Positions 1 through 10,038 of a stretch of 64,000 nt of DNA are shown piece after piece. A program made the translations under genes and the position numbers. The stretch covers positions 9,270,424 through 9,334,423 of the forward strand of contig NC_081334.1 in NCBI RefSeq assembly GCF_022539665.2. Reading direction: 5' to 3'. Position 1 is the stretch's first letter; the number at the start of each line of letters is the position of its first letter. Under the pieces are notes generated by a model. It was not told the DNA's origin, did not search any database, and worked only from the letters and a program-made list of their open reading frames with translations. The DNA comes from Daphnia carinata. Its lineage: Eukaryota > Arthropoda > Branchiopoda > Diplostraca > Daphniidae.

Positions 1-461
1 GACTCTACGAGCGAACTCCACTCCAAAAACGAAAGCGCTCGAGCAAAGTTTGTCACTAGTGCGGCTGACCAAATAGCCCAGGTAGCGTGATGGTGTCCCG
101 TTTGCACGTGCCATTGGGAGGCCGTGCCCTCAAGACGTGTCACAGTAACCAAAAGTCGATTCTCCTCTGTCCAACCCTCTAACCCACCAACGCGTTCCAC
201 ATGGTCAATAAACCCTTGCGCATCTTCGCCAACAGCACCCGAGAAGCGTGGTATAGAACTGACAGCAATCGTCGACGGACGGACTGTCTGGGCAGCTGGC
301 AAAGCGGCAGCAAGTGCTTGGAGAGCTTCGTTGTTCTGTTGTTGTTGCACGTTAATAATTTCGACGAGTTGGGCAACCTGATTTTGCCTCGCCGCACCGT
401 CAGCCGCTGCTACTTCAGCAAACCTATTCAATGCCACGATTAGCTCGTTATTGTCTGCCAT
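1..461 (-). CDS. gag: Gag capsid N-terminus, left-edge gypsy element (Gy-L), partial
   Basis: An open frame starts with ATG at 461-459 and runs without a stop off the left edge (153 codons). It opens with a Gln/Ala-rich helical region (about residues 1-50) and then has the pattern of a retrotransposon gag capsid domain: IPRFSG near residue 65, then FIDHVE, a GW..E..RL stretch and LEGTASQW near residue 105. Capsid domains of Ty3/gypsy Gag build the virus-like particle in the cytoplasm. The frame stays open upstream of the ATG for some codons, so the true start could be earlier. No lesion is visible in the part present. It is unrelated in sequence to the coiled-coil gags further right, so this is a separate family. 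Function by family resemblance; high confidence that it is gag. Confidence 0.75.
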   Translation of the reverse strand, partial: MADNNELIVALNRFAEVAAADGAARQNQVAQLVEIINVQQQQNNEALQALAAALPAAQTVRPSTIAVSSIPRFSGAVGEDAQGFIDHVERVGGLEGWTEENRLLVTVTRLEGTASQWHVQTGHHHATWAIWSAALVTNFARALSFLEWSSLVE

Positions 462-641
462 GTCCGTTGATGGAGATGCTTCTGCCGCCAGTACAAACTC
501 TAACTTCGGACAGCTTTTTTTCGTCGCAGGTGAACGCGGCACCGGACGAACAATACGTGCTCTTGCTGTTGTTTGACGAGCTTGTCCCCTCTGATTCCGC
601 AGGTAGTACTGTGGTTCAAAGCCAAAAAAGGGATCTGGGAC

Positions 642-671
642 GTCGGGATTCAAATCCGACATGCAGAACCA
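642..671 (-). other. Probable tRNA primer-binding site of Gy-L
   Basis: Read on the + strand this segment looks like the 3' end of a tRNA: a T-arm with the B-box-like core GGATTCAAATCC, then an acceptor strand ending in CCA at 669-671. Animal tRNA genes do not encode CCA, so a CCA at this point suggests a copy of a primer-binding site. The match reaches about 30 nt, longer than the usual 12-18. It lies about 180 bp upstream of the Gy-L gag ATG, as expected. The LTR that should start just beyond 671 was not delimited. I could not name the tRNA. Confidence 0.45.
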
Positions 672-1295
672 ACCGTACGAAAATCCGAAAATACCAAAAC
701 AAAAAAAGAAAAAAAAGAAAACAAGCGCGAAAGGCCACAAACAAAAAAAAAAGGAGGCCCAAAAAATGAGAGAAAAAAAACAACAAAAAAGCAGAGAAAA
801 AAAACAAATAAGTACGTACGTACTAAGACGTCTCGACCAAGATCAGGAGGTCGACAAAACAAAGCAAAAGCCAAAAAAAAAAAAAAAAGTTGTTGAACGC
901 AACCAAAATGGCGAGCCAAAAAAACGCAACACCATAAAAAAAGTACCACAAAAAAAAAAAAAAATACTCTGTGGGTGAGCGAAAAAAAGAAACACAAAAC
1001 GCCGTCAAAACCAAAAAAAAAAAGGAAAAGTGAGAAGCCGAGCGAGGTCTCACAGCGTAATTCGCACACAAAAATCTTTTCCTTGTCCACGCGAAAAAAA
1101 GGTGGAAGAGAAAAGAAAAAAAAAACACTTCCGCACCGTAAATCCAATCGCTAAGGAGAAAAAAAAAAAAAAAAAAAAAAACAAAATATCACACGTGACA
1201 ACAAAAAAAAAACGTGTGAGGCGTTCCAAAAATAAAGAAAAAAACGGAACGTGCAGCACAAAGCAGGGCGGGCAAAAAGCACGCCGCAAAAAAGA
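672..1295. repeat. A-rich low-complexity tract
   Basis: The + strand is dominated by runs of A, often 8-20 long, with scattered G and C. On the minus strand it is T-rich. It lies where the Gy-L 5' LTR or leader should be. Apparent poly-Phe and poly-Lys reading frames here are composition artefacts. No direct-repeat partner is in the window. Confidence 0.7.
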
Positions 1296-1925
1296 TACAA
1301 TTTCTACTACACACCGTACAACAAAAATCATGCGTTGGGATTGTTTATTAGATAGCCCGTGGCTATAGGTAACAAGGGTTGAAATACTTACCTGTACCGT
1401 TCCTCCACCCTTCAACAAAGACGTCGCGGCGGGATGGGATCCACTCCCCTTCGGCGTCAGCAAGGACAATCCCCAATGGCGGCGACCAAGTACGCGAAAA
1501 TATCCTATTCACGTGGGCGGCAGGCGGGTCCGATGTGGGCGACTTTATAAAAGTCGTTCGATGGCCTACTAATATCCCTCTTCTGACACCAATTGTTATG
1601 GATATTGCCGGCGTCGGACCCAGGTCGTGAGCAGCTGGTAGGATGGGGCAGATAATTCAGCAGATGGAAAGAATAATAATCCAACAGATAGCTGAGACAA
1701 GTATATTTTACCCGATACACTTAACACAGTACACCTTCACTTTAAGGGTTACGCGAAGGGAAGCCAGCAAGATGCAGAGCTCCTTCTTAGGACCACTTAG
1801 TAGACGGCGAGGTAACTGACTGCCCTAAACCATTGACAGCAGACGACCCCGTCGCATACCCTCCGGTCTGCCATCTATCAAGGGGAGATATAATCGGGAC
1901 ACGAGATGGGGATACATGACAATAG
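1296..1925. other. Unassigned stretch between Gy-L and Gy-A
   Basis: No convincing gene. It holds a TATA-like palindromic stretch (GACTTTATAAAAGTC near 1540-1554). On the minus strand there is a good splice-donor match (CAG/GTAAGTA near 1385-1395) with no identifiable exon around it. The join to Gy-A env lies near 1945, where homology to the other env copy stops abruptly. Confidence 0.4.
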
Positions 1926-3405
1926 TTATGGGTTATGACACTTGTAACAATTACAAAATTGTAGGGTGAGTGATTGTTGCTCTGTAATTGTTAGACAGTA
2001 ATCTAAATTAGTCGTTGGCTGTATTTTGCCGTATAGAGTTGGCGGGTTAAACGGTATGAGGTCGCTTATTCTTTCAACTTTTCGTTGTTTATTTCTATCC
2101 CATATAGCTACGTTTGGTTTCCTTTGCTCCTGTATTTCATCATCTAATGTATCTTCTATTGTTTCCAACAGTTCTACTAACCAAATCTGATGTACGTTCC
2201 CGTTTTCACACTTTTCCACGGCTATGTGATTGTCTAAGGTTACGTCTGCCGTTAGACAGTTTCCTGTGTGAGCCTGGACTATGTGGAATGGAATTACCTC
2301 AGGTGTCAATGGATTAGGTTCTAATAACCATATATCTGTTGGGGTTTCCAAGTCGTCCACACTGCTGCCGCACCTTTTTACACCCGTACTGTTTATGCTA
2401 AATTGGTGAATGCATTGCTCAAGCTGGTTCTGCATAATCATTCCGTCCGCGAGGAATCTAAAAATTTGACCGTTGTTTGCAGCTTTCTGCATTTCTCTTT
2501 CAGCTGCTAGAGTGTTGTCGGAAGCACAGGGTGAAAACGAAAATTTTCCACTCTGTGGCTGGTATGTTAAGCAACGACTTGGATCACTGGCTGACATTAA
2601 AAATCCTGTTGGTTCTTTTCTGTAACTTCTTTTCTGTCGTTTGGGCTTATCCAGGATGTCTATGTAGGTGTCGGGTAAGCCGATCACTGGGTAGACTGTT
2701 ATATTCGTACAAATTTGCGTTTTATTAGTAGAAATAATAAATTCTAACTGAGCTACGTGATCTTCTATTCTGCTCTGTTTTTTACTCTTTTTCAGATTCC
2801 CTTGACCTTGAAATACCGAATTGATTTCACAGGATGGTTCCTTTGGATCTGGTGCTTTCCATACTATTGTTAGTTCGTTATGATTCGAAAATTCCTGTTT
2901 ACTTGAATTCGCTAATATTCCAAATGGTGACCAGACGGGACAATCTTTGGACAACTGTATGGTTTGGGTGACACAATTTTTTGTTGTGTAAGCTTGCGTT
3001 GTCATCCAGGAACCCTCTCCTTCCGGTTCCTGGAGATATCTTTACGTCTTGCCGTCTTTTACCATGGGACTATTAACGCATGTATTTGGATATTGGGCGG
3101 TAGCCCAACATTCGTTAGCGCTGACCTTAAGAATCTGTTTCTTAAAGATAGTGTCGGGGCTTAGTAAAAAGTTTGTGGAAATTTCTTTGGTTGATTATGG
3201 GTTCCTTATTTTTCGCTAGGAGTCGGTAACTAATCTTACTTGGTAGTTCTATGGGTTCAGGGTGTGAACAATAGTCAGGGTCTTCTAAGTCTAAGATACC
3301 TTTTATAATGGGTTGTGAGCAGTTGCAGGTGTTGATCGTTAGTGTTTGGGCTAGTCCTACGGCTATAAGGAAGACTAGGCTTGTGATAACGTTCCTCATC
3401 TGCAA
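1926..3405 (-). pseudogene. env: Gy-A env-like glycoprotein, truncated
   Basis: Two overlapping minus-strand frames (3405-3142 and 3005-1926) together give the N-terminal half of the glycoprotein seen complete in Gy-B. Visible features are a hydrophobic signal peptide, the conserved opening C-x-C-x6-7-GIL...C, a basic furin-like cluster (KRQKR), and Cys-rich ricin-type beta-trefoil repeats ending in Q-x-W-like motifs. The two pieces are out of frame near 3005-3160. The 3' half, with the second trefoil, coiled coil and membrane anchor, is missing: homology to Gy-B ends near 1945. It starts immediately after the integrase stop, the usual pol-env order. An envelope would mediate attachment and fusion, but this copy cannot be functional. 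Env identity is inferred from position, signal peptide and homologues. Confidence 0.7.
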
Positions 3406-4812
3406 TTACATTTCGGTTATCAATCTTTGAGGTTGTTTAATAGCTTGTCTTAGAGATCTCCTAACAGGTATTTCGACGTTTGTCTGTCTTTTATGTCTTA
3501 CTCTAGGTTGTTTGGTTTGTGCCTTTTCACTTTCTACTGGTAACTGTGTTGCTACATGTTGTTCGCTATTGTCTTCTTCTGTTGTTTGTTCTGCAACCAG
3601 TGTTCTCGTTTCTCTTTCACCTTGGGTTCCCTGCTCGATTTCGTTTTCTCTTTCGTTCCGCGTTTCATTTTCTCCACTTCCTATTTTGCTTCCTACTTTC
3701 TGCTCCCTGAGACCTTGCTCGTTTTCTTCTCTGTCTTCTCTATCACTGGTGACCCCTTCTGCTTCCTGGGTTTCTTTTCCCGCGTCCTTCTTACTTTTCC
3801 ATTTCTTGAGGCGATTCACATGTACAACAATGGTGTGATTTTCTGTAGATTTCCTTATTAAGTAATTTAGATCAGATAGCTTATCTACGATGGTAAAAGG
3901 TCCATGCCAACGCATGTAAAATTTTCCTGTTTGTGATTTCATTTCTTTCAAGAGAACTAGGTCTCCTGGCTCAAACGAGCATTCTTTTGACGAACGATCG
4001 TAATTGTACTTCTGTCTTGATTGTGCTATGATTAACTTACTTTTTGCTAATTCTAACGCTTCGTGCCATTGTTGCGTATAAATGTTGTTTTGGTCCTCTA
4101 GAAGCCTATTTCTCATCGGGGGTCTTAAGTCCGATGGTTCCAATGCATCTCTGCCTTTTAAGAGGTAAAAGGGGGTTTCACCGGTGCTGGAGTGAGGCGT
4201 CCGGTTATAGGCCGCAATTACATAGTCGAGGTGCTCATCCCACAGAGCAGGGTTATGAGCGACATGGGCGGTTAACATGTCCCCTAATGTCCTATTAAAT
4301 CTTTCTACAGCACCATCTGTTTGTGGGTGATATGCTGTAGTCCTTAACTGTTTTACGCCTAGCTGCCTACACATTTCAGCCATTGCTTGTGATTGGAAGT
4401 TTGGCCCTTGATCCGTTAGGATCTGCGAGGGTAACTCTTCGTTGTTTACAATGTGCTTAATAAACTTCCGAATGATAGTCTGGGCGGGAATTTCCTTAAG
4501 TGCAAGCGCTATAATATATCTTATTGTATACTCCATGATTACCAAGATATATTTATTACCTGTCTCACTTTCTGGGACTGGGCCTACGATATCCATGGCC
4601 AATCGTTGCCAGACATAGTCTGCCACAGGGATTGGTTGGAGGGCGGCTTTACATGATCCAGAAACCTTTCTTTTTGCACAGGTTAAGCAGTTAAGTACAT
4701 GTGTTTTTATATCATTAGCCATCTTTGGCCAAAAGTATTTATTACTGATGTTAGCGGTTGTTTTAGTTATTCCTAGGTGACCAGCTAATTTGTGGTCGTG
4801 ATATAGCTCCAT
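3406..4812 (-). CDS. pol: Gy-A integrase
   Basis: This is an uninterrupted 468-residue frame. It has the zinc-binding N-terminus (His5/7/12 and Cys42/Cys45), the catalytic core with Asp74, Asp134 and Glu170 (spacing D-x59-D-x35-E, the canonical D,D35E), and a C-terminal domain with the GPFTIV and VNRLKKW motifs of gypsy integrases. A low-complexity Glu/Arg-rich tail of about 110 residues follows, ending just before env. Integrase inserts the cDNA in the nucleus. The ATG used here is probably internal: pol is normally one polyprotein, and an in-frame TAA at about 4863-4865 separates this part from RNase H. In Gy-B the same position reads Leu (TTA), so a single substitution may have split the Gy-A polyprotein. 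The domain itself looks intact. Confidence 0.85.
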   Translation of the reverse strand: MELYHDHKLAGHLGITKTTANISNKYFWPKMANDIKTHVLNCLTCAKRKVSGSCKAALQPIPVADYVWQRLAMDIVGPVPESETGNKYILVIMEYTIRYIIALALKEIPAQTIIRKFIKHIVNNEELPSQILTDQGPNFQSQAMAEMCRQLGVKQLRTTAYHPQTDGAVERFNRTLGDMLTAHVAHNPALWDEHLDYVIAAYNRTPHSSTGETPFYLLKGRDALEPSDLRPPMRNRLLEDQNNIYTQQWHEALELAKSKLIIAQSRQKYNYDRSSKECSFEPGDLVLLKEMKSQTGKFYMRWHGPFTIVDKLSDLNYLIRKSTENHTIVVHVNRLKKWKSKKDAGKETQEAEGVTSDREDREENEQGLREQKVGSKIGSGENETRNERENEIEQGTQGERETRTLVAEQTTEEDNSEQHVATQLPVESEKAQTKQPRVRHKRQTNVEIPVRRSLRQAIKQPQRLITEM

Positions 4813-4865
4813 GATCTCTTTTCGTACCGTCGCCGGTACTACGATTTTCCCCCTACCTGTGGTTT

Positions 4866-5991
4866 AAAGTCCGCTAGGTAGATATCGAAATTCGTCTTCT
4901 GCATCATTGTTTGTTCTCTCTAAGTTCTTTGCTACCTCTTTGCAAAAGGTATCTTCTTGCTGAGCAATTAGCCAGTCGTCAGCCACGACTTGCTGCGATA
5001 CTACAATATTAATTGGTATTCTGCTCAATGCGTCAGCATTTTGATTCAGTTTACCAGGTCTATAGTGGATTTCCATTTCGAATTGTTGCAAGAATAAAAA
5101 CCATCTGGCCAATCTTCCTGTTGGCTCCCTAACTTTTTGGATGTATTGCAGAGGCCTATGGTCGGTCACTATTACAAAGTTAGTGCCGTATAGGTAATGG
5201 AAAAATGCTTTTACCGAGTGAATAATCGCATACGCTTCCTTCTCCGTGGTACACCATTTTAGTTGAACATCAGTTAGATGTTTAGAGGTGTATGCAATAG
5301 GGTGTTCTAAAGACTTATTCCAATCGTCTGTCGACCCTTCGACTACTCTTGAATCATTTATTGATTCCTCACTGGGCCCTGGGTTGGCATTTGGATGGGG
5401 CATCTGAGAGAGGATTCCGCCTACTCCGTACCCGCACGCATCTGTATGTAAGATAAAAGGGTGCGCGAAATCTGGATATGCGAGGGTAGGGGCGGAACAT
5501 AAACATTCTTTGATGCCTTCAAAAGCGCTTGTTTCCTCCTGCCCCCATTGCCATGGTACTGTGCTCCTCGTGAGCCGTGTCAGTACATGGACTTTATTGG
5601 CGAACTGATCTATGAAGCGTCTGTAATAATTGGCGAGTCCTAGGAATGCTCTGACTTGATCCGGGTTTTTTGGTGCCGGATATTTTTTTACCACTCTTAT
5701 CTTGTTTGGATCTACCATGACCCCTTTCTGTGACACTATGTGGCCAAGATATTCTACCGCATTAGCTGCAAATTTGCACTTTTGAATTTTGACTTTAAGT
5801 CCATTTGCTTGTAAAAGGCGAAACGTCGAGGTAAGATGTTGTACGTGTTCGGCCATGCTGGTGCTGTATACAATGATGTCATCAATATATACCATTACGC
5901 ACTTGCCAATTAACGTTTGGAGAACAATTTCCATTGTCCTTTGGAACGTGCTCGGCGCATTGCACAGACCAAACGGCATCCTTATATATTC
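4866..5991 (-). pseudogene. pol: Gy-A reverse transcriptase (3' part) and RNase H
   Basis: The frame starts in the middle of RT at MPFGLCNAPSTFQ, with the YIDD active site about 30 residues later. It continues through the connection region into RNase H (LHTDACGYG, TTEKEA and VTDHRPLQ give the acidic residues). A premature TAA at about 4864 cuts it off from integrase. Its 5' part lies at 8376-9055: Copia-1 (5992-8375) interrupts the codons between the EMGHFEY and RMPFG motifs. RT and RNase H copy the element RNA into DNA in the particle. Apart from the insertion and the one stop, the frame is well kept, which suggests a fairly young element. Confidence 0.85.
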
Positions 5992-6293
5992 TGTTGATAT
6001 TAACTAAATATGACAAACCCTTATCTTATCTTCTTATTTTATTTTACAAATATTGCGCATGAGTAATGGAGTGTTGTTTAGCCTCGGTGTCTTTTATGTC
6101 GTCTGCTACTGTCGATTGTAAATAGTTTCTGTCGCACACTTCTTCATATTAATTGTTGCTGCAAGTGGTAAAGCTCTTTAGGGTATGTAATACATAGTTG
6201 CATTAGAGATAATGTATTTATTCACGAGCTTTGGGAACTAATAAGGTAATGGTTGCATATTTGAATTAGTGCTTCTGATCTTTATTCTCAACA
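5992..6293 (+). repeat. Copia-1 left LTR
   Basis: This is about 302 bp, TG...CA ends, differing from the right LTR by only about three substitutions that I can see. It is followed by duplicated flanking DNA rather than by a primer-binding site, so it is probably not the original 5' LTR in its original context. Confidence 0.85.
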
Positions 6294-6330
6294 TATTCGA
6301 AGTGTCCCATTTCTGCTGTAAATGCAGTTT

Positions 6331-8050
6331 CTCGCTGAAGGAAATGAGATTCCAGCCCAGCGAGTAGAACAACCAATCCAGCTACCCCGCAGATCCTCTC
6401 GTCCAAAACAATACAACGCAAGATACAATGAATTCCGACAGTCTCTAGGAAGACCTCTTGCAAAAATAGGACTCATTGGATCTTTCATAAAGAAGCATGC
6501 GTCAGCCTTGTTTACTGAAGCCTTTGAACCCCAAAGCTATCAAGAAGCCCAAGCCTCTCCAGAATCCGATAAATGGAGGGAAGCATACGGAAAGGAGTAT
6601 AATTCACTGATGGAAAACCAGACATGGGAACTCGTACTTCGTCCGGAAGGATGCACAGCTATCAACTGCAAAATGATTGGAAAATTAAAACCAGCGTATG
6701 AAGGAGTACCTGAAGTGTACAAAGGCAGATTTGTTGCAATTGGATCAAGACAAAAATACGGCATCGATTACGATGAAACTTTTGCCCTGGTTCCACACAG
6801 TGAGGCAGTGAAAGCTAAATTGGCCAAAATCGCATCGCTGGATCTAGAGTTGATCCAATTTGATATTAAGACAGCATTCTACATGAGACAACCAGAGGGT
6901 TTTATAGTTCCCGGAAAAGAAAATTTTTGTTTGCAAGCTAAACAAATCATTATATGGCCTTAAGCAAGCACCTCGACTGTGGTTCAAGAAATTCGACGAT
7001 GTTCTACTTAAATTCGGATTGAAAAACAGTACCGCGGATAGGTGTGTCTACGTTCGAAGAACAAAGGATGAGACCACTTTTGGTGTAATTCATGTGGACG
7101 ATGCTATTTTGGAAAGCAACAAAATGCAGGTTCTAATTGATATTAGATCAAACCTTGGGGAGGAATTTCAGATCCATTCGCTACCCCCCACTCGATTTAT
7201 CGGCATCAACATCAATCGTGATCGCCAGAAGAAAAGAATATTTATGTCACAACTGCATGTAGTTGAAAAACTGGTAGGAAGATTTGGATGAAGAATGTAA
7301 AGCCAAAAGCCGTTCCCGCAGACCCAAACGTGCGTCTCAGCTCCCACTCAAAGTCAAAGAGCGAGGGAGAGACAATTGAGCACTACCGGGAACCAGTTGG
7401 CGCTCTTCTCTATTTGGCTCTGCAAACGCGCCCAAATTTTGCATATGCTGTTGGTCAAGTTGCAAGGTATGGTCAAAACCCTAAAGCTGAGCACTGGCAA
7501 GCAGTTGTCAACATCAACCGGATATCTCAACGGAACGAAAGACTATGGCATTTGGGTCGGCGGAGACAGAATCGGACTTGTTGGATACTCGGACGCTGAT
7601 TTTGCTGGAGATATCAACGACCGTAAATCTACGTCTGTTAGCATTTTCTTTTTCCATGGTGAACCAGTAGCCTGGGAAAGCAAGAAGCAACCTTGTACTG
7701 CCCTCTCGACAACTGAAGCAGAATATATATCTACTTGTGAAGCCGCCATAACTGCTGTCTGGCTGAGTTACCTACTGCAAGACTTTACTGGTGAGGAACA
7801 AAAGAAGGTGCCACTATACTATGACAACCAAGCGGCTGTTCGGCTGGTTTACAATGCTGAATTTCACCAGAGAACTAAGCATATTCAACTAAGATGGCAT
7901 TGGATTAAGGAACAGGCTGCAAACAATATTATATAAGTTCAATTCGTAGGAACTGAAAACCAACTTGCTGATATATTTACAAAGCCACTAGCAGCAACAG
8001 CCTTTGGTAAGATGAGAAGCAGGATCGGTGTAGTGAAGCTGTCTGATTAG
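6331..8050 (+). pseudogene. pol: Copia-1 pol: RT and RNase H remnant
   Basis: This is the C-terminal part of a copia polyprotein. The RT domain starts near 6520 (EPQSYQEA), continues with the YGIDYDETFA and QFDIKTAF motifs and an HVDD active-site box near 7090-7102 (usually YVDD), and is followed by the TPADPN-like region near 7310. RNase H has YSDADFAGD, TEAEY and YYDNQAA (7576-7850), and an HIQLRWHWI-like end. At least three frameshifts are visible (near 6945, 7285 and 7510), and a stop falls at about 7936 before the final ADIFTKPL-like tail. Everything upstream of the integrase C-terminus is missing because of the rearranged left end. It is non-functional, and the family assignment is secure. 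Confidence 0.85.
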
Positions 8051-8072
8051 ATCAATAAGGGTTTGAGGGAGA

Positions 8073-8375
8073 GTGTTGATATTAACTAAATATGACAAAC
8101 CCTTATCTTATCTTCTTATTTTATTTTACAAATATTGCGCATGAGTAACGGAGTGTTGTTTAGCCTCGGTGTCTTTTATGTCGTCTGCTACTGTCGATTG
8201 TAAATAGTTTCTGTCGCACACTTCTTCATATTAATTGTTGCTGCAAGTGGTAAAGCTCTTTAGGGTATATAATACATAGTTGCATTAGAGATAATGTATT
8301 TATTCACGAGCTCTGGGAACTAATAAGGTAATGGTTGCATATTTGAATTAGTGCTTCTGATCTTTATTCTCAACA
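8073..8375 (+). repeat. Copia-1 right (3') LTR
   Basis: This is about 303 bp (boundaries within 1 bp), preceded by a polypurine tract and followed by TSD TATTC and the continuation of Gy-A RT. Near-identity to the left LTR implies a recent insertion or recent duplication. Confidence 0.85.
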
Positions 8376-9090
8376 TATTCGAAGTGTCCCATTTCTGCTG
8401 TAAATGCAGTTTTATGAATATCTTCTTCAGCTATCTCAATTTGCCAGTATCCACTGAACAAATCGAGTGTCGAGAAAAATTTCGCTCCGTGTAGCAGGTT
8501 CAATGTATCGTCTATTCGTGGTAGAGGATACCGATCCTTGACAGTTACTGCATTTAAGTCCCTGTAATCTACGCAAAATCTTAATTCTCCTGATTTCTTC
8601 TTTACCATCACTATGGATGCCCTAAAAGCGCTATGGCTTTCTCGGATGATGTTGTATTTCAACATTTCCTCTATTTGCTGCTTGGCTATAGGTTTAATAG
8701 CTGCTGGCATTCTATAGGTTCCTCTCATTTTTGGGTTTCCTGTGGTTACTATCCTATGTTTGAGTATATTGGTACGTCCTAGTTCTATCAACTGGGATGC
8801 AAAAACTGATTTGTGATTATGTAATACTTGCTCCATTTCTAGTCTGTCTTTCCCTTCCAGGTGTGATAGTTCGAAGGTCACTGTTGAGCTTTCTTTAATG
8901 CTATATATCGGAATGTTAATTTTCTTAAGGCTAATTACGGATTCTACTCCGCTTAGTGATACTGTTAGTGTTTTATTAGCTATATCTAATTTTGTTTTGT
9001 ACTTTTTGAAGAAATCTAGTCCTAAAATACATCCTTCTTGTGTCTCAGCCAACACAAAGAAGTCAGTTCTACGCTACAAGTCGGTGTTTT
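8376..9090 (-). pseudogene. pol: Gy-A protease remnant and reverse transcriptase (5' part)
   Basis: The minus-strand frame holds the C-terminal part of the aspartic protease (EGCILGLDFF, the flap-to-ILG region). It then has the RT fingers and palm: KKKSGELRFCVDYRDLN, YPLPRIDDTL, and FSTLDLFSGYWQI with the first catalytic Asp. The frame runs into Copia-1 after EMGHFEY. The catalytic DTG half of the protease is absent: upstream of about 9085 the sequence changes directly to gag coiled coil. The missing gag C-terminus plus protease N-terminus marks a deletion. Its counterpart is preserved in fragment Gy-I (10410-11495). RT motifs are intact. Confidence 0.8.
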
Positions 9091-9891
9091 AATTTTAACC
9101 AAGGAGTAGGCATTTTTTCCAAGGAGTAGGCTCTCTCTTACTTTAAATTTCTCTAATTCCTGCTGAAGTTTTTTCTTGTCCTTAATTAATTTGGTTTTAA
9201 CCGATGTATGTTCAGTTTCTACTTTTCTTATGGTTGATTCTAGGATTTGAACGTCCTGGGTCTTTTTTACCAGAGTGGATATTAGGTTAGTCTTTTCTCC
9301 GTTCGTTTGCTCTAACTGTTGGGTTAAGCTGTTTGCTTGATATTCGATGGCCTGCTGCTGGATTGTAGCTGTCTGTAGTAAAGCTAACCCCTGATTTTCA
9401 AGCTCTTGTATTTTTGTTTCAGCTGCGATTAGTTTTTCCGAAATCAATTTATACTCTAAATCTTTATCTTTCAGGCGTGTTTTTAGCTGCTTGGTTGTTG
9501 CTTTATCTTTAGATGCTTCTAATTCTAATTTATACTGATTAATTGTTTGATGAATCCCTATTAATGCAGTTTTGAGAATATCCCTTTCCTCTACTAGCTT
9601 ATTTCTCTTTTTGCTGGGTAGATTCTCCGTAGAATGGTACTTCGTTAAATGTTTCTCCTCGTCGCTTTCCCTCGGGCTACTTTCTGCGCTTCTGGTTCTT
9701 TTTTGAAAAGGTACAATACGAACCTCTGCTGTTTCACTCTTCTGTTCGTTTTCTAAACTGGGATATACTTTTTGGGTTGTACGCTTAGAATCTACTACGC
9801 TTCGTCTTGTGGGACGATCTTTTACTTCTATTGTTTCTTCTGCTGGGGCTGACGGCTTGTATATATCTACTGCTAAGTTGTCAGATGACAT
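9085..9891 (-). pseudogene. gag: Gy-A gag N-terminal coiled-coil protein, 3'-deleted
   Basis: ATG at 9891 follows the LTR and primer-binding site by about 150 bp. The protein has an acidic/basic N-terminal segment with an SPRESDEE motif (about residues 68-78), an NLPSKK...ERD motif near residue 100, then some 170 residues of Lys/Glu/Gln heptads that look like a long coiled coil. Coiled-coil Gags could multimerise through this region; that role is inference. After LLLGKNAYSL the frame enters protease sequence out of register and stops at about 9022. Capsid-like, nucleocapsid and protease start regions are deleted. Near 9099-9135 a block of about 22 bp containing CCAAGGAGTAGGC is duplicated in tandem. 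Confidence 0.7.
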
Positions 9892-10018
9892 TTAGGTGAC
9901 TTACCCTTGTCGCGGGGAGTTCTAGACGAGCGCTGGTCGTCTGCGATGTTCGGGTGGATAGGCCTGCTGGCTGTTACTGGGCAGGAGTCCGGGCTTGTTG
10001 AATTTGAACGAAGTTCAA

Positions 10019-10036
10019 AACTGGACACGTTCACCA
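10019..10036 (-). other. Gy-A primer-binding site
   Basis: On the minus strand TGGTGAACGTGTCC follows the LTR end after 2 nt. The same site follows the Gy-B LTR remnant (about 19640-19656) and the Gy-K LTR (21498-21514), so all three use the same tRNA primer, which I cannot name. Confidence 0.7.
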
Positions 10037-10038
10037 AA

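Larger units (their letters stand above)
5992..8375 (+). mobile_element. Copia-1, rearranged Ty1/copia LTR retrotransposon
   Basis: It is inserted in Gy-A RT in the opposite orientation. The LTRs begin TGTTGATATT and end TCTCAACA, and are flanked by the 5 bp duplication TATTC (5987-5991 and 8376-8380), the size typical of copia. The internal part holds only the RT/RNase H end of pol; gag, protease and integrase are missing. Directly after the left LTR (6294-6330) come 37 bp of Gy-A RT sequence that recur after the right LTR (8376-8412), so the left side is rearranged. A polypurine tract (TTTGAGGGAGAG) precedes the right LTR. Confidence 0.85.

Noticed and set aside
616-1147. Poly-Phe and poly-Lys reading frames on both strands
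   Set aside because: They follow from A/T runs; there is no start context, domain or conservation.
1370-1470. Host exon ending at a strong minus-strand splice donor
   Set aside because: Donor match is good, but no coding homology, acceptor or partner exon could be found.
3512-3861. Phe/Leu-rich + strand frames opposite the integrase tail
   Set aside because: Shadow of the Glu/Arg/Lys-rich integrase tail on the minus strand.
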